A stretch of DNA of 64,000 bases from Aureimonas psammosilenae (lineage in GTDB: Bacteria; Pseudomonadota; Alphaproteobacteria; Rhizobiales; Rhizobiaceae), in contig NZ_WEZG01000005.1 of NCBI RefSeq assembly GCF_009176975.1, positions 283,488-347,487 on the forward strand. Reading direction: 5' to 3'. The position numbers and the translations under genes are program-made. Positions within the stretch are counted from its first letter, which is position 1; every line of letters starts with the position of its first letter. Positions 1 through 8,663 of the stretch are shown here, in pieces. The notes beneath the pieces were generated by a model. It made no database searches. It was not told the DNA's origin and was given only the letters and a program-made list of their open reading frames with translations.

Positions 1-31
1 CGTGGTCGGCGGCGACTCGATGCGATAGGGA

Positions 32-59
32 CGGTCACTGGCTGTTCAAGCTGTGACCG
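32..59 (-). terminator. Hairpin downstream of the cold-shock gene
   Basis: Arms CGGTCAC (32-38) and GTGACCG (53-59) are perfect complements, and a short inner GCT/AGC stem closes the loop. It lies 18 nt beyond the stop of the leftward cold-shock gene. There is no T-run, so it may be a terminator or only an mRNA-stabilising 3' hairpin. The rest of positions 1-76 holds no gene. Confidence 0.4.
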
Positions 60-76
60 CCGCTCTTGCAATTGGA

Positions 77-286
77 TCAGACCGCCTGGAGATTGTCGGC
101 GGACTGCTTGCCGGTGCGCCGATCGGCAACCAGCTCGTAGGAAATCTTCTGGCCCTCGGTGAGGGAAGACATGCCGGCACGCTCGACCGCGCTGATGTGC
201 ACGAAAGCATCCTGGCCGCCATTGTCGGGCTGGATGAAGCCGAAGCCCTTTTCGGAGTTAAACCACTTTACGGTTCCCGTCGCCAT
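77..286 (-). CDS. CspA-family cold-shock protein
   Basis: This 69-residue protein is a single cold-shock domain, a five-stranded OB-fold that binds single-stranded nucleic acid and acts in the cytoplasm as an RNA chaperone. The two RNA-binding motifs are clear: RNP1 as KGFGFI near residue 13 and RNP2 as DAFVHIS near residue 26. The N-terminus [10 protein letters not shown] is typical, and the length matches the usual 67-70 residues. AAAGG lies upstream of the ATG. It is monocistronic, with a hairpin after the stop and about 300 bases of non-coding DNA upstream. The family is certain; whether it is cold-induced or constitutive cannot be read from the sequence. Confidence 0.95.
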   Translation of the reverse strand: MATGTVKWFNSEKGFGFIQPDNGGQDAFVHISAVERAGMSSLTEGQKISYELVADRRTGKQSADNLQAV

Positions 287-592
287 GGGAGACCTTTCTC
301 AAGATATAGATGTAGCGGCAGTTCACATGACTTGCGAACCGCTCATATCGAACAAAACGATGGAAGAACGTGAACAGGCACCGTATGTTCGGTGCAAGGC
401 CAATGATCCGGCCGTCAATCGATACCCCTAAATTACGCTTATCCGTGCGAATTACAACCCTGTCGGAAAAATTCATTCCGTTGCCAACGTTCCCGAGGAA
501 TTTTTTGGCCCGGAAACCCGCGGTGTGTCGGCGAGAAAGCCATTTCCTGCTCGGCGGATGACGCCTTGTCCGCTGTCTTCCAAAGGCAGCTT
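287..592. other. Non-coding interval upstream of the cold-shock gene
   Basis: About 306 bases lie between the cold-shock gene and the end of the LysR gene. I see no convincing gene in it. Open frames here lack codon bias, ribosome sites and family features. Cold-shock mRNAs often have long structured 5' leaders, so part of this interval may be such a leader, but I could not identify a clear promoter or cold-box element. Confidence 0.5.
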
Positions 593-1495
593 TCACTTGT
601 TGGCGCGGATGAAATCCACGAAGGCGCGTAGCGGTGCCCGCAAGAGGCGGCGACCGGGATAGTACAGGAACGGTCCTGAGAAGGGCTGCCACCAATCCTC
701 CAGCACCGGCTCGAGCGTGCCACTGTCCAGATGCGGGCGCAGCCAATCCTCGAAAAGCTGAATGATGCCCGTGCCGGCGATCGCGGCATCCACGCCAAGA
801 TCGGTGCCCGCGCCGACCCGAACCACGAGCGGGCCCGACGCTTCGACACGCACGATCTCGCCGTTGCGTTCGAACTCCCAAGGGGACGTCATCGCGCCGC
901 TCGCGAAGCGCCCGAGAATGCAAGGGTGGGTCAGAAGATCGCGCGGATGGGCGGGCCGCCCGTGCCGGTCGAGATAGGCCGGTGCGGCGGCGGTCGCGAA
1001 GCGCTGCGAACTAGGACCGATCGGGATCGCCACCATGTCCTGTTCCAGCCGTTCGTCGTAGCGGATGCCCGCGTCGCAGCCCGCCGCGATGACATCCACG
1101 AAGCCGTCGTCGACCTCCACTTCGAGCCGGATATCGGGATAGGCCGCGAGAAAGGCCGGCACGATGGCGGGGAGCGTCAGTCGCGCGGCGCTCACCGGCA
1201 CGTTGAGCCGCAACATTCCCGCCGGGCGGTCGCGATAAACGTTCACGACATCGAACGCCGCTTCCACTTCGGCGAGCGCCGGCTCCAGCCGCGTGATCAA
1301 CTGATGCCCGGCTTCCGTCGGAACGACGCTGCGCGTCGTGCGATGGAGCAATCGGACGCCGAGTTGCGCTTCGAGACGCCGCACCGCATCGCTCATGCCC
1401 GACGCGCTGTTGCCGGTCGCGCGCGCAGCCCCGCGAAAGCTGCGGGCCTCGGCCACCGCAAGGAAGGCGTTCATATCGGCGAAGTTCGCGGCCAT
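593..1495 (-). CDS. LysR-family transcriptional regulator
   Basis: The 300-residue protein has the LysR plan: an N-terminal winged helix-turn-helix (about residues 5-62, including AFLAVAEARSFRGAARATG and a following LLHRTTRSV wing) and a C-terminal effector-binding domain of the periplasmic-binding-protein fold (about 90-295). It belongs to the CrgA/AaeR-like group whose members often sit divergent from oxidoreductase genes. Here it diverges from an aldo/keto reductase across 95 bases, and LysR regulators commonly control such a neighbour and themselves from the shared gap. The ligand cannot be inferred. The stop is followed by the non-coding stretch before the cold-shock gene. Confidence 0.9.
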   Translation of the reverse strand: MAANFADMNAFLAVAEARSFRGAARATGNSASGMSDAVRRLEAQLGVRLLHRTTRSVVPTEAGHQLITRLEPALAEVEAAFDVVNVYRDRPAGMLRLNVPVSAARLTLPAIVPAFLAAYPDIRLEVEVDDGFVDVIAAGCDAGIRYDERLEQDMVAIPIGPSSQRFATAAAPAYLDRHGRPAHPRDLLTHPCILGRFASGAMTSPWEFERNGEIVRVEASGPLVVRVGAGTDLGVDAAIAGTGIIQLFEDWLRPHLDSGTLEPVLEDWWQPFSGPFLYYPGRRLLRAPLRAFVDFIRANK

Positions 1496-1567
1496 TGTTC
1501 GCTTATCCGTACAGCCCGTGCATATTGTGGCCGGTTATCGAACAGGGCTGCAAGGGCTAGGTAGTGC

Positions 1568-1581
1568 CCGTTCCTGAACGG
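1568..1581. promoter_or_regulatory. Perfect palindrome just before the aldo/keto reductase RBS
   Basis: CCGTTC-CT-GAACGG is a perfect 6-bp inverted repeat that ends where the ribosome-binding GGAG begins, 10 bases before the ATG. It could be an operator or a small 5'-UTR hairpin that masks the ribosome site. There is no direct evidence for the LysR protein binding it, since it lacks the usual T-N11-A spacing. Confidence 0.3.
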
Positions 1582-1590
1582 AGATCACCC

Positions 1591-2466
1591 ATGCCCAGCC
1601 TTTCGGAAGTCGGCAGCTTTACCCTTGGAGACCGCGCCGTGAAGCGGCTCGGCTATGGGGCGATGCAACTCGCGGGCCCCGGCGTTTTCGGCCCCCCTCG
1701 CGACCCGGACGCCGCGCGCGCCGTTTTGCGCGAGGCGGTGGCGAGCGGCGTCGATCATATCGACACCAGCGACTTCTACGGACCCCACTTTACCAATCAA
1801 CTGATCCGCGAAGCACTGCACCCCTATCCGGACGACCTCGTGATCGTGACGAAGGTCGGCGCGGTGCGCGGGGCGGATGCCTCGTGGAACCCGGCGCAAA
1901 GCCCGACCGAGCTGGAGAAGGCGGTTCACGACAACCTGCGCAATCTCGGCCTCGACGTGCTCGACGTCGTGAACCTTCGCATCATGGGGGATGTCCATGC
2001 TCCGAGCGAGGGCTCGATCGAAGCGCAGTTCACCGTTCTTGCCGAACTCCAGCGCCGGGGGCTCATCCGCCACCTCGGCCTCAGCAACGCGACCTCCCGC
2101 CAGATCGCCGAAGCGCAGGGCATCGCGCCGGTGGTCTGCGTCCAGAACATGTACAACCTCGCGCACCGGGCCGACGATCCGCTGGTCGACAGACTGGCCG
2201 GGGAGGGGATCGCCTATGTGCCTTTCTTCCCGCTCGGCGGTTTCTCACCGCTGCAATCGGATGCCCTGTCGAATGTCGCAACCCGCCTCGGGGCGACGCC
2301 GATGCAGGTCGCGCTCGCCTGGCTCCTCCAGCGCTCGCCGAACATCCTTCTCATTCCCGGCACGTCGTCGGTCGCGCACCTGAAGGAGAACCTCGCCGCC
2401 GGGGATCTGACGCTTCCCCCCGATGCCCTCGATGAACTCGACGGGATCGACAACACGTCTCACTGA
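1591..2466 (+). CDS. Aldo/keto reductase family oxidoreductase
   Basis: This 291-residue cytoplasmic TIM-barrel enzyme is of the NADPH-dependent aldo/keto reductase superfamily, of the YdbC/PdxI-like kind. The catalytic tetrad is visible: Asp in HIDTSDFYG, Tyr in the same motif, Lys in VIVTKVG and the His position following in strand 4. The C-terminal SNILLIPGTSSVAHLKENL-type segment is the cofactor phosphate-binding region. I chose the ATG at 1591 over the GTG at 1564 because GGAG lies at 8 bases and the family N-terminus starts here. It is divergent from, and probably regulated by, the adjacent LysR protein. The substrate is unknown. Confidence 0.9.
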   Translation: MPSLSEVGSFTLGDRAVKRLGYGAMQLAGPGVFGPPRDPDAARAVLREAVASGVDHIDTSDFYGPHFTNQLIREALHPYPDDLVIVTKVGAVRGADASWNPAQSPTELEKAVHDNLRNLGLDVLDVVNLRIMGDVHAPSEGSIEAQFTVLAELQRRGLIRHLGLSNATSRQIAEAQGIAPVVCVQNMYNLAHRADDPLVDRLAGEGIAYVPFFPLGGFSPLQSDALSNVATRLGATPMQVALAWLLQRSPNILLIPGTSSVAHLKENLAAGDLTLPPDALDELDGIDNTSH

Positions 2467-2499
2467 GCGGGACTGGCCTCCGACGTTGCCGAAGAAAGG

Positions 2500-4101
2500 T
2501 CAGGCGCGGAAGGCGGCGTCGATCAGGGTGCGCGTATAGGGATGGGCGGGGTTGGACAAAACCTCCGCGGTTGTTCCGCGCTCGCAGACCTCGCCGCTCT
2601 TCATCACAACGACATTGTGGCACAGCGCCTTCACCACCTTCAGGTCGTGGCTGATGAAGAGATAGGTGAGGCCGCGTTTGGCCTGAAGGCCGCGCAGGAG
2701 TTCGATGATCTGCGCCTGGACCGACAGGTCCAGCGCCGAGGTCGGCTCGTCGAGAAGCAGGAATTCAGGCTCCAGCGCCACCGCCCGCGCGATCGCGATG
2801 CGTTGGCGCTGGCCGCCGGAAAATTCGTGCGGGAAGCGGTTGAGGCAGTTCGGGTCGAGATCGACGGAACGGAGCGCCTCGCGCACCAGCCCCTCGCGCT
2901 CCCGCCGCGTTTGCCCGATGTCGTTGACGATCAGCCCTTCCTCCACGAGATCGCGCACAGACATGCGGGGGTTGAGGGAGGCGAAGGGGTCCTGGAACAC
3001 GACCTGGAGCTTGGTGCGGAAGGGCCGCATCTCGGCCTTGGTGCGCTTTTCCAGATGCTCGCCCTGCCAGAGGATCTCGCCGCCGCGCACGTTCAGGAGC
3101 CTGACGATCGCCTTGCCGAGCGTCGATTTGCCCGAGCCCGATTCCCCGACGATGCCCAGCGTCTCGCCCCGGCGGATCGACAGCGAAATGTCGTTGACGG
3201 CGCGAAGCGAGGAGGTCTTGGAGCGAAACAAACTGCCCCATCGGATCTCGAAGAAGACGTCGAGGTTCCGCGCTTCCATCACGACGGGCGCTTCAGCCGC
3301 GATCGGCTGCGGCTCGCCGCGAGGCTCGGAGGCCAGAAGCTTCTTCGTGTAGGCGTGGGCAGGCGCGGCGAAGACCTCGCGCGTCGTGCCCCGCTCCACG
3401 ATCTCGCCGCGCCGCATCACGCAGACGCGGTCGGAATGGCGCTCCACGATGCCGAGATCGTGGGTGATGAGGATCATCCCCATGTTGCGCGTTTTCTGGA
3501 GATGGGAGAGCAGCGCCAGAATCTCGGCCTGCACCGTCACGTCGAGCGCCGTGGTCGGCTCGTCGGCGATGAGAAGGTCCGGGCCGTTGGCGATGGCCAT
3601 GGCGATCATCACGCGCTGGCGCTGGCCGCCGGAGAGTTGGTGCGGATATTGCGACAGGCGCATTTCGGGATCGGGAATGCGCACCTGTTTCAGAAGCTCC
3701 AGCGCCTCGGCAAGCGCTGCCGTCTTCTTCATCGGGCGGTGTGTCACGATCGCTTCCGCGATCTGGTCGCCGATCTTGTAGAGGGGGTTCAGCGAACTCA
3801 TCGGTTCCTGAAAGATCATGGCAATGCGCCCGCCGCGCACGGCCCGCATCTGGCGGTCGCTGAGTTTGCCGAGATCGTGGCCGTCGAAATGGATGCGGCT
3901 GTTTTTCGACAGGGTCGCGTTGTTCGCCAGAAGCCGCATGATCGCGCGCGAGGTCACCGACTTGCCGGAGCCGGATTCCCCGACGATGGCGAGCGTTTCG
4001 CCGCGCTCCACATGAAAGGAGCCGCGCTTCACCGCTTCCACGGTGCCGTCATCATGGGCAAAGGAAACGGTGAGGTCTTCCACTTCGAGAAGATGCGTCA
4101 T
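2500..4101 (-). CDS. agpD: Double ATPase of a peptide-type ABC importer (agpD-like)
   Basis: The 533-residue protein fuses two Opp-class nucleotide-binding domains, one in each half. Each has a Walker A GESGSGKS, an ABC signature (LSGGQRQRV near residue 150, FSGGQRQRI near 430) and a Walker B (LLIADEPTT, FLLLDEPTS). Such fusions are standard in the YejF class. It is the last gene of the operon with two permeases, a binding protein and a GH4 glycosidase, the gene content of the Sinorhizobium agp alpha-galactoside locus, so it most likely powers uptake of an oligosaccharide rather than a peptide. A 175-base gap separates it from the permease. AAAGG within an AAAGGCGCCTTT palindrome (4103-4114) provides the ribosome site. 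Confidence 0.88.
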   Translation of the reverse strand: MTHLLEVEDLTVSFAHDDGTVEAVKRGSFHVERGETLAIVGESGSGKSVTSRAIMRLLANNATLSKNSRIHFDGHDLGKLSDRQMRAVRGGRIAMIFQEPMSSLNPLYKIGDQIAEAIVTHRPMKKTAALAEALELLKQVRIPDPEMRLSQYPHQLSGGQRQRVMIAMAIANGPDLLIADEPTTALDVTVQAEILALLSHLQKTRNMGMILITHDLGIVERHSDRVCVMRRGEIVERGTTREVFAAPAHAYTKKLLASEPRGEPQPIAAEAPVVMEARNLDVFFEIRWGSLFRSKTSSLRAVNDISLSIRRGETLGIVGESGSGKSTLGKAIVRLLNVRGGEILWQGEHLEKRTKAEMRPFRTKLQVVFQDPFASLNPRMSVRDLVEEGLIVNDIGQTRREREGLVREALRSVDLDPNCLNRFPHEFSGGQRQRIAIARAVALEPEFLLLDEPTSALDLSVQAQIIELLRGLQAKRGLTYLFISHDLKVVKALCHNVVVMKSGEVCERGTTAEVLSNPAHPYTRTLIDAAFRA

Positions 4102-4276
4102 GAAAGGCGCCTTTGAGTCTGTTTAACAACCCGGTCGGGTCGGTCCGGCGGTGCTTTTCCGCCGCCACTTCGTTGCCAATCCTCGCCGATGCCGCCGGCA
4201 TCGACTGCGTTTGGCGCCTCGCGAGCATCGAAAAATCCCTCGCCAGCCCTCTGCCGCCGTGTCGTCAAACAGACTC

Positions 4277-5464
4277 TCACTTCGAATAAGGGTCGATCGC
4301 GTCGCGAAGCGCGTCGCCGAGCATGTTGAAGCCGAGAACGGTCACGAGGATCGCGCCGATGGGGGCGAGCACCCATGGATAGGAGCCGAGCGTTTGAAGA
4401 TCGCTCGCCGCGTTCAGGAGCATTCCCCAACTGACCAAAGGCGGGCGCACGCCGATGCCCAGGAACGACAGGAAGCTTTCCAGAAGCACGATGGTCGGAA
4501 TCATCAGGGTGGTGGACACGATGACGTGGCCGAGGACGTTCGGCAGGATGTGCTTCATCAGGATGCGCGGCGTCGATGCGCCGATGGCCTCGGCGGCCGC
4601 GATATAATCGAGACGGCTGACCAGCAGCGTCTTGCCGCGCACCTCTCGCGCGAGTTGCGCCCATCGAAGCGCCGACAGGATGAGCCCGAGCCCGAGAAAA
4701 ACCAGAAACGCGTCGGTGTTGCGCGGGATGATGACGACGAGCGCGAAGTAAAGCGGCAGTTCGGGCAGCGCCAGGACGAATTCCACGATGCGCTGAATCC
4801 ATTCGTCGCCGCGCCCGCCGAGATACCCCGACAAGGTGCCAATGAGCGTTCCGACCGTGACGGAGATCGTCACCACGAGCGCGGCCATCAGCAGTGTCAG
4901 GCGCGAGCCGACAAGGAGGCGGGACGCCATGTCCCGGCCGTCGCGGTCGGTGCCGAGCACATGGAACGAGCAGTCCTGCGGGGCGGCGAAGAGGTGGCGG
5001 TCGAGGGTGACGCCGAACAAGGAATAGCTCCAGCCTTTTCCCAGAAAGGCCGGCTGGCAGCGTGTCGCGGTGTCCACCGTCGGCACGAGCTGGAACGTGT
5101 TGGGGTCGAGATCGAAGGTGATGGGATGGGTGAAGGGAACGGGGTGGAAACCGTCTTCGGCGGTGAAATGCAGTTCCTGCGGCGGCAGGTAGATGGCGTC
5201 CGCGTTGCGCGCGTTCGGATCGCAGGGGCTGAGAAAATCGGCGAACACGGCGCCGAGGATCAGGAGAAGCACCAACGCCGCGCCGATCATCCCGAGCGGG
5301 TTGCGCCGGAAGCGACGCCACACCAGTCCCGCATAGGAGCGCGAGCGGATCGCGGCAGGCGCGCCGGCCTCGGCCATCAGCCCGTCGACCTCGCGCGCGG
5401 CCTCCTCGGGGCGGGTGATGCGGCGCTCTTCGTCGAGCGTGGACTTGGCGTCGAGAAGGGTCAT
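4277..5464 (-). CDS. agpC: ABC importer permease, DppC/YejE class (agpC-like)
   Basis: This 395-residue inner-membrane protein has an N-terminal cytoplasmic extension of about 50 residues, a first membrane segment (LGMIGAALVLLLILGAVF), a long periplasmic loop of about 120 residues carrying two cysteines, and then five membrane segments. The EAA loop reads AAAEAIGASTPRILMKHILP. The end LGDALRDAIDPY is the class hallmark. The start overlaps the stop of the upstream permease by ATGA. A longer frame extends upstream, but it only shadows the other permease. It pairs with the preceding permease to form the translocation pore. Confidence 0.9.
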   Translation of the reverse strand: MTLLDAKSTLDEERRITRPEEAAREVDGLMAEAGAPAAIRSRSYAGLVWRRFRRNPLGMIGAALVLLLILGAVFADFLSPCDPNARNADAIYLPPQELHFTAEDGFHPVPFTHPITFDLDPNTFQLVPTVDTATRCQPAFLGKGWSYSLFGVTLDRHLFAAPQDCSFHVLGTDRDGRDMASRLLVGSRLTLLMAALVVTISVTVGTLIGTLSGYLGGRGDEWIQRIVEFVLALPELPLYFALVVIIPRNTDAFLVFLGLGLILSALRWAQLAREVRGKTLLVSRLDYIAAAEAIGASTPRILMKHILPNVLGHVIVSTTLMIPTIVLLESFLSFLGIGVRPPLVSWGMLLNAASDLQTLGSYPWVLAPIGAILVTVLGFNMLGDALRDAIDPYSK

Positions 5465-6471
5465 CAGGCGAAGGCTCCCTGACGCACGCGCGGATCGAGA
5501 AGAGCCAGCGCGATATCGGCGAGGAAATTGCCGATCACGAGGATCACCGACAGGATCATGAAGATCGAGGCGGTGACGTAGATGTCTTCCACCAGAAGCG
5601 ACTGAAGCATCAAGGGGCCGACCGTCGGGATGGCGAGGACGATCGCGGCTTCGAGTTCGCCCGAGACCATGTAGGGCATGATGAGGCCCTGGTTCATCAC
5701 GAGCGGGTGGATGGCGTTCGGCACGGCGTGCTTCATGACGACCTTGCTCTCGGGCAGCCCCTTGGCGCGCGCCGCTTCCACGAAGGGCTGGCGCAGGACG
5801 TCGAGAAGATTGCCGCGCATCACGCGCAGATTGTAGGCGAGCCCGCCGAAGGCCGCGATGAGGACGATCGGCCAGACATGGGCCACGAGGTCTAGGAACT
5901 TCGCCAGGCTCCAGGGGGCGAGCACGTAAGGGGCGGAGAACAAGGAGCCGATGGTGGGTGAGCGCCACACGAAGGCGAGAAGATAAAGGATCACCAGCGC
6001 CATGAAGAAGCGCGGGATGGTCATGCCGAGAAAGGCGAGAAGCGTGGCGGCCCTGTCTCCCCAGCGATGCTGGTTGACGGCGGCGAGGATGCCGAGGCCG
6101 CAGCCGATGAGCGTCGCCAGGAGATGGCAGGCGAGCGCGATGCCGAGCGTCCACCAGATGCGCTCGCCGATCACGCTCATGGCGGGCCGGTTCTGCAGGA
6201 AGGACGGGCCGAAATCGCCGCGCGTGACGATGCCGCCGATCCATTTGGCATATTGCACGGGCAGGGGATCGTCGAGATGGAGGCGCTCGCGCGTCGCCTG
6301 CGCCAGCTTCTCGGCATCGGCCTCGCCCATGCCGCCCCGGCTCATGGCGGTGGCCTTCACCGTGTCGGCGTAATCGCCGGGCGGAGCCTGAATGAGGGTG
6401 AAGGAAACGAGACTGACCGCGAAGACGAGGCCGAGCGCGGACAGGAAGCGGCGAAACACGAAGCCGAGCAT
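5464..6471 (-). CDS. agpB: ABC importer permease, DppB/YejB class (agpB-like)
   Basis: This 335-residue inner-membrane permease starts MLGFVFRRFLSALGL, with the usual first membrane helix, a periplasmic loop containing the class motif FGPSFLQNRPAM, and five further helices. The EAA loop reads ARAKGLPESKVVMKHAVPN. I start it at 6471 rather than at an upstream in-frame codon at 6645, because the extra residues are arginine- and cysteine-rich non-coding translation and the family begins at this Met. It lies between the binding-protein gene, with a hairpin in the gap, and the second permease, which it overlaps by four bases. Confidence 0.9.
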   Translation of the reverse strand: MLGFVFRRFLSALGLVFAVSLVSFTLIQAPPGDYADTVKATAMSRGGMGEADAEKLAQATRERLHLDDPLPVQYAKWIGGIVTRGDFGPSFLQNRPAMSVIGERIWWTLGIALACHLLATLIGCGLGILAAVNQHRWGDRAATLLAFLGMTIPRFFMALVILYLLAFVWRSPTIGSLFSAPYVLAPWSLAKFLDLVAHVWPIVLIAAFGGLAYNLRVMRGNLLDVLRQPFVEAARAKGLPESKVVMKHAVPNAIHPLVMNQGLIMPYMVSGELEAAIVLAIPTVGPLMLQSLLVEDIYVTASIFMILSVILVIGNFLADIALALLDPRVRQGAFA

Positions 6472-6501
6472 CGGAATGTCCTTGTCTGTCCGGGAAGGAT
6501 C

Positions 6502-6530
6502 GGGCGGCGGGCGGGAGGAACCCGCCGCCC
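6502..6530 (-). terminator. GC-rich hairpin between binding-protein and permease genes
   Basis: GGGCGGCGGG (6502-6511) and CCCGCCGCCC (6521-6530) form a perfect 10-bp stem with a 9-base loop, 8 bases after the agpA-like stop. There is no T-run. Such intra-operon hairpins commonly protect the 3' end of the abundant binding-protein mRNA or partly terminate transcription. Confidence 0.6.
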
Positions 6531-6538
6531 CGGGGCGA

Positions 6539-8593
6539 TCAGCGGATGCCGGGCAGCGTTCCGGCGGCCAGCTCCGGCACCTTGCCTTGTTCGGCCGCCG
6601 GCACGAACAAGCGCTCGCGCATCGCGCCGTCCTCGCCCCAGCCATAGGCCACGACGGGCGTTCCGGCGGGCACGTTCCGGAAGCGCTTGTTGACGAGGAT
6701 CGCCGCCGGCACCGAGATGAGGCCGAACTGATAGACGTTCTCCGTCTGCTTGCGGTTGAAGGCCTGCAGCAACTCGTTGCGCTTGGCCGAAACGGGCTCG
6801 GACTGGATCTGGCGCATGGTGGACACGAGCTCGGTCTCGAAGGGCAGAAGCTCCTGCGGCTTTTCCGGCGTGCCGCGATGCCATTCGGGCCGGTTGAAGG
6901 CGACGGGCGCGAGGTAGTCGAGATTCATCACCGGGGCCTGGACGTAGCGGTCGCCGCGCCGCACCACCCAATCCCACTGGCAGCTATCGATGAGGTTCAC
7001 GAGTTCGGTGTTGTTGGGCTGCAGCATCAGGTTGATGCCGACCTCGCGCAGCATGGTCACCAGCGATTGGGCTAGGCTCGTATCGGTCGGATAAAGCGTG
7101 TTGTAGGCGAGGTTGATGTCGAGGTTCTGCCCGCCAAGCGGCCCGCCCGCCGGCCAGTTGACGATGCCGTCGCCATCAGTGTCGGTGAAGCCGAGCTTGG
7201 CGAGCGCCGCCTTGGCGCCGGGCAGATCGTAGGGGTAGAACACCGCCATGTCGGGCGAACCGAAATCGCTTTCGGGGTGGAGACCGCCGGCGAAGGGGAT
7301 GATGAAGGGGCCGCGCACCAGCGACTGGCCGAGCGCCTGACGGTCGATGCCTTGCGTCACGACGCGGCGGAAATCGAGGTTGCGGTTCAACTCGCGGATC
7401 GCCTTGTCACGCTCCGAGCGCACGCCGCAGACGGTGGAATAGTTCGGGAAGACGCTCCAGTCGAGCGAGCGCGGGCCCCAGATCACCTTGGCGGGAAAGT
7501 CCGGCGTCTGCGCCTGACGCATGGATTCGAGGTATAGGCTCGGGTCTTCGAGATTGGCGTAGTCGGCCGAACCCGCGACCGTCTGGATCGTGCGGTCCTC
7601 CCAGGTCGAGAGCTTGTATTGCACCTCGTCGAGATAGGGGAGCTGGTTGCCTTGGTCGTCCACCTCGTAGAAATACGGGTTGCGCCGCATCAGCATGATC
7701 TGGTTCGGCCGGTATTCGGTGACCGTCCACGGACCCATCGTCACCCAGGGCGTCTTGTCCGGCGACAGCGCGTCGGCATAGGACTGGTAGGTGGCTTCCT
7801 TGTTGTACTTCGGGTGAAGCGGTTTCAGGATGTGCGCCGGGCCGGGGCACATCTTCTGGTAGCCCATCTGGTAGAGCGTGGCGGCAGGGAAGGCCTGGGT
7901 GAAGGTCCATCGGATGGTGGCATCATCCACTTTTTCGAGCTTCGTCCCCTCGCCGTAAGCGCCCGGACGGCCCCAGGTCGCGACGTTCGGATCGTTCATG
8001 TTGTCTTCCCAAAGGAACATGACGTCGTCGGCCGAGAAGGGCTGGCCGTCGGACCATTTGGCGCCCTTCAGAAGATGCATGGTCAGGGAATGGCCGTCCT
8101 TGGACCATTCCCAGTTGGTGGCGAGCTGGGGCAGGGGCTCGGTATTGTCCGGCGTCAGCATCCAGACCGGCGCGTTGCGCACGAGGCATTGGCTGACGAT
8201 CTCCTCGACGCCGCCCCACGCCATGATGTTGCCGGCGGCCCAGTTCCAGCCTTGCGGCCGGGCGCCCGAAACGTGGCGGATGACGCCGCCATAGGTGCCG
8301 GCCCCTTCCACGCTCGTCGTGTCGATCACGAGCGGCGTTTCGGGCAGGCGGTCCTTGAGAGCCGGGAGCTTGCCGGCTTCCACCAGCTTCGTGACCCATT
8401 CGGGCTCACGGTAGTTCGGCAGTTTCTCGGGCCGCGCGAGCTTGTTGTGCTCGATCCTGACGCCGCCCTCGCTTTGAAGGCTCTTGCCGACGGGTGCGGG
8501 CTCGGGGCCTTTCAGCTCCTGCGCGCTTGCGCCCATTCCGAAGGCTGCGAGCGACAGAACCGCGATCGCGGTGGTCGAAAGCCATGTCGTCAT
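6539..8593 (-). CDS. agpA: Large periplasmic substrate-binding protein (agpA-like)
   Basis: This 684-residue family-5 solute-binding protein has an N-terminal Sec signal peptide (STTAIAVLSLAAFGMGASA, cleavage near residue 24). The SBP_bac_5 core includes IVSQCLVRNAP, TNWEWSKDGHSLTMHLLKGA and KWSDGQPFSADDVMFLWED. It is about 150 residues longer than DppA/OppA. This large type is found with GH4 glycosidases in rhizobia, where AgpA binds alpha-galactosides despite its peptide-binding ancestry. I start at the ATG at 8593; the residues upstream are not signal-like. It follows the GH4 gene by 70 bases and is separated from the permeases by a stable hairpin, consistent with its needing higher expression. 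Confidence 0.88.
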   Translation of the reverse strand: MTTWLSTTAIAVLSLAAFGMGASAQELKGPEPAPVGKSLQSEGGVRIEHNKLARPEKLPNYREPEWVTKLVEAGKLPALKDRLPETPLVIDTTSVEGAGTYGGVIRHVSGARPQGWNWAAGNIMAWGGVEEIVSQCLVRNAPVWMLTPDNTEPLPQLATNWEWSKDGHSLTMHLLKGAKWSDGQPFSADDVMFLWEDNMNDPNVATWGRPGAYGEGTKLEKVDDATIRWTFTQAFPAATLYQMGYQKMCPGPAHILKPLHPKYNKEATYQSYADALSPDKTPWVTMGPWTVTEYRPNQIMLMRRNPYFYEVDDQGNQLPYLDEVQYKLSTWEDRTIQTVAGSADYANLEDPSLYLESMRQAQTPDFPAKVIWGPRSLDWSVFPNYSTVCGVRSERDKAIRELNRNLDFRRVVTQGIDRQALGQSLVRGPFIIPFAGGLHPESDFGSPDMAVFYPYDLPGAKAALAKLGFTDTDGDGIVNWPAGGPLGGQNLDINLAYNTLYPTDTSLAQSLVTMLREVGINLMLQPNNTELVNLIDSCQWDWVVRRGDRYVQAPVMNLDYLAPVAFNRPEWHRGTPEKPQELLPFETELVSTMRQIQSEPVSAKRNELLQAFNRKQTENVYQFGLISVPAAILVNKRFRNVPAGTPVVAYGWGEDGAMRERLFVPAAEQGKVPELAAGTLPGIR

Positions 8594-8663
8594 CGTCGGT
8601 TCTCTCCCCTGTCCGTCACCCGGCCGCACCCCCTCCCGAAGGCGTGTCTCGACCGCTTTTCCT

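Noticed and set aside
2542..4116. 524-codon plus-strand frame opposite the double ATPase gene
   Set aside because: It is His/Arg/Asp-rich shadow translation of the ATPase gene with no ribosome site and no recognisable domain.
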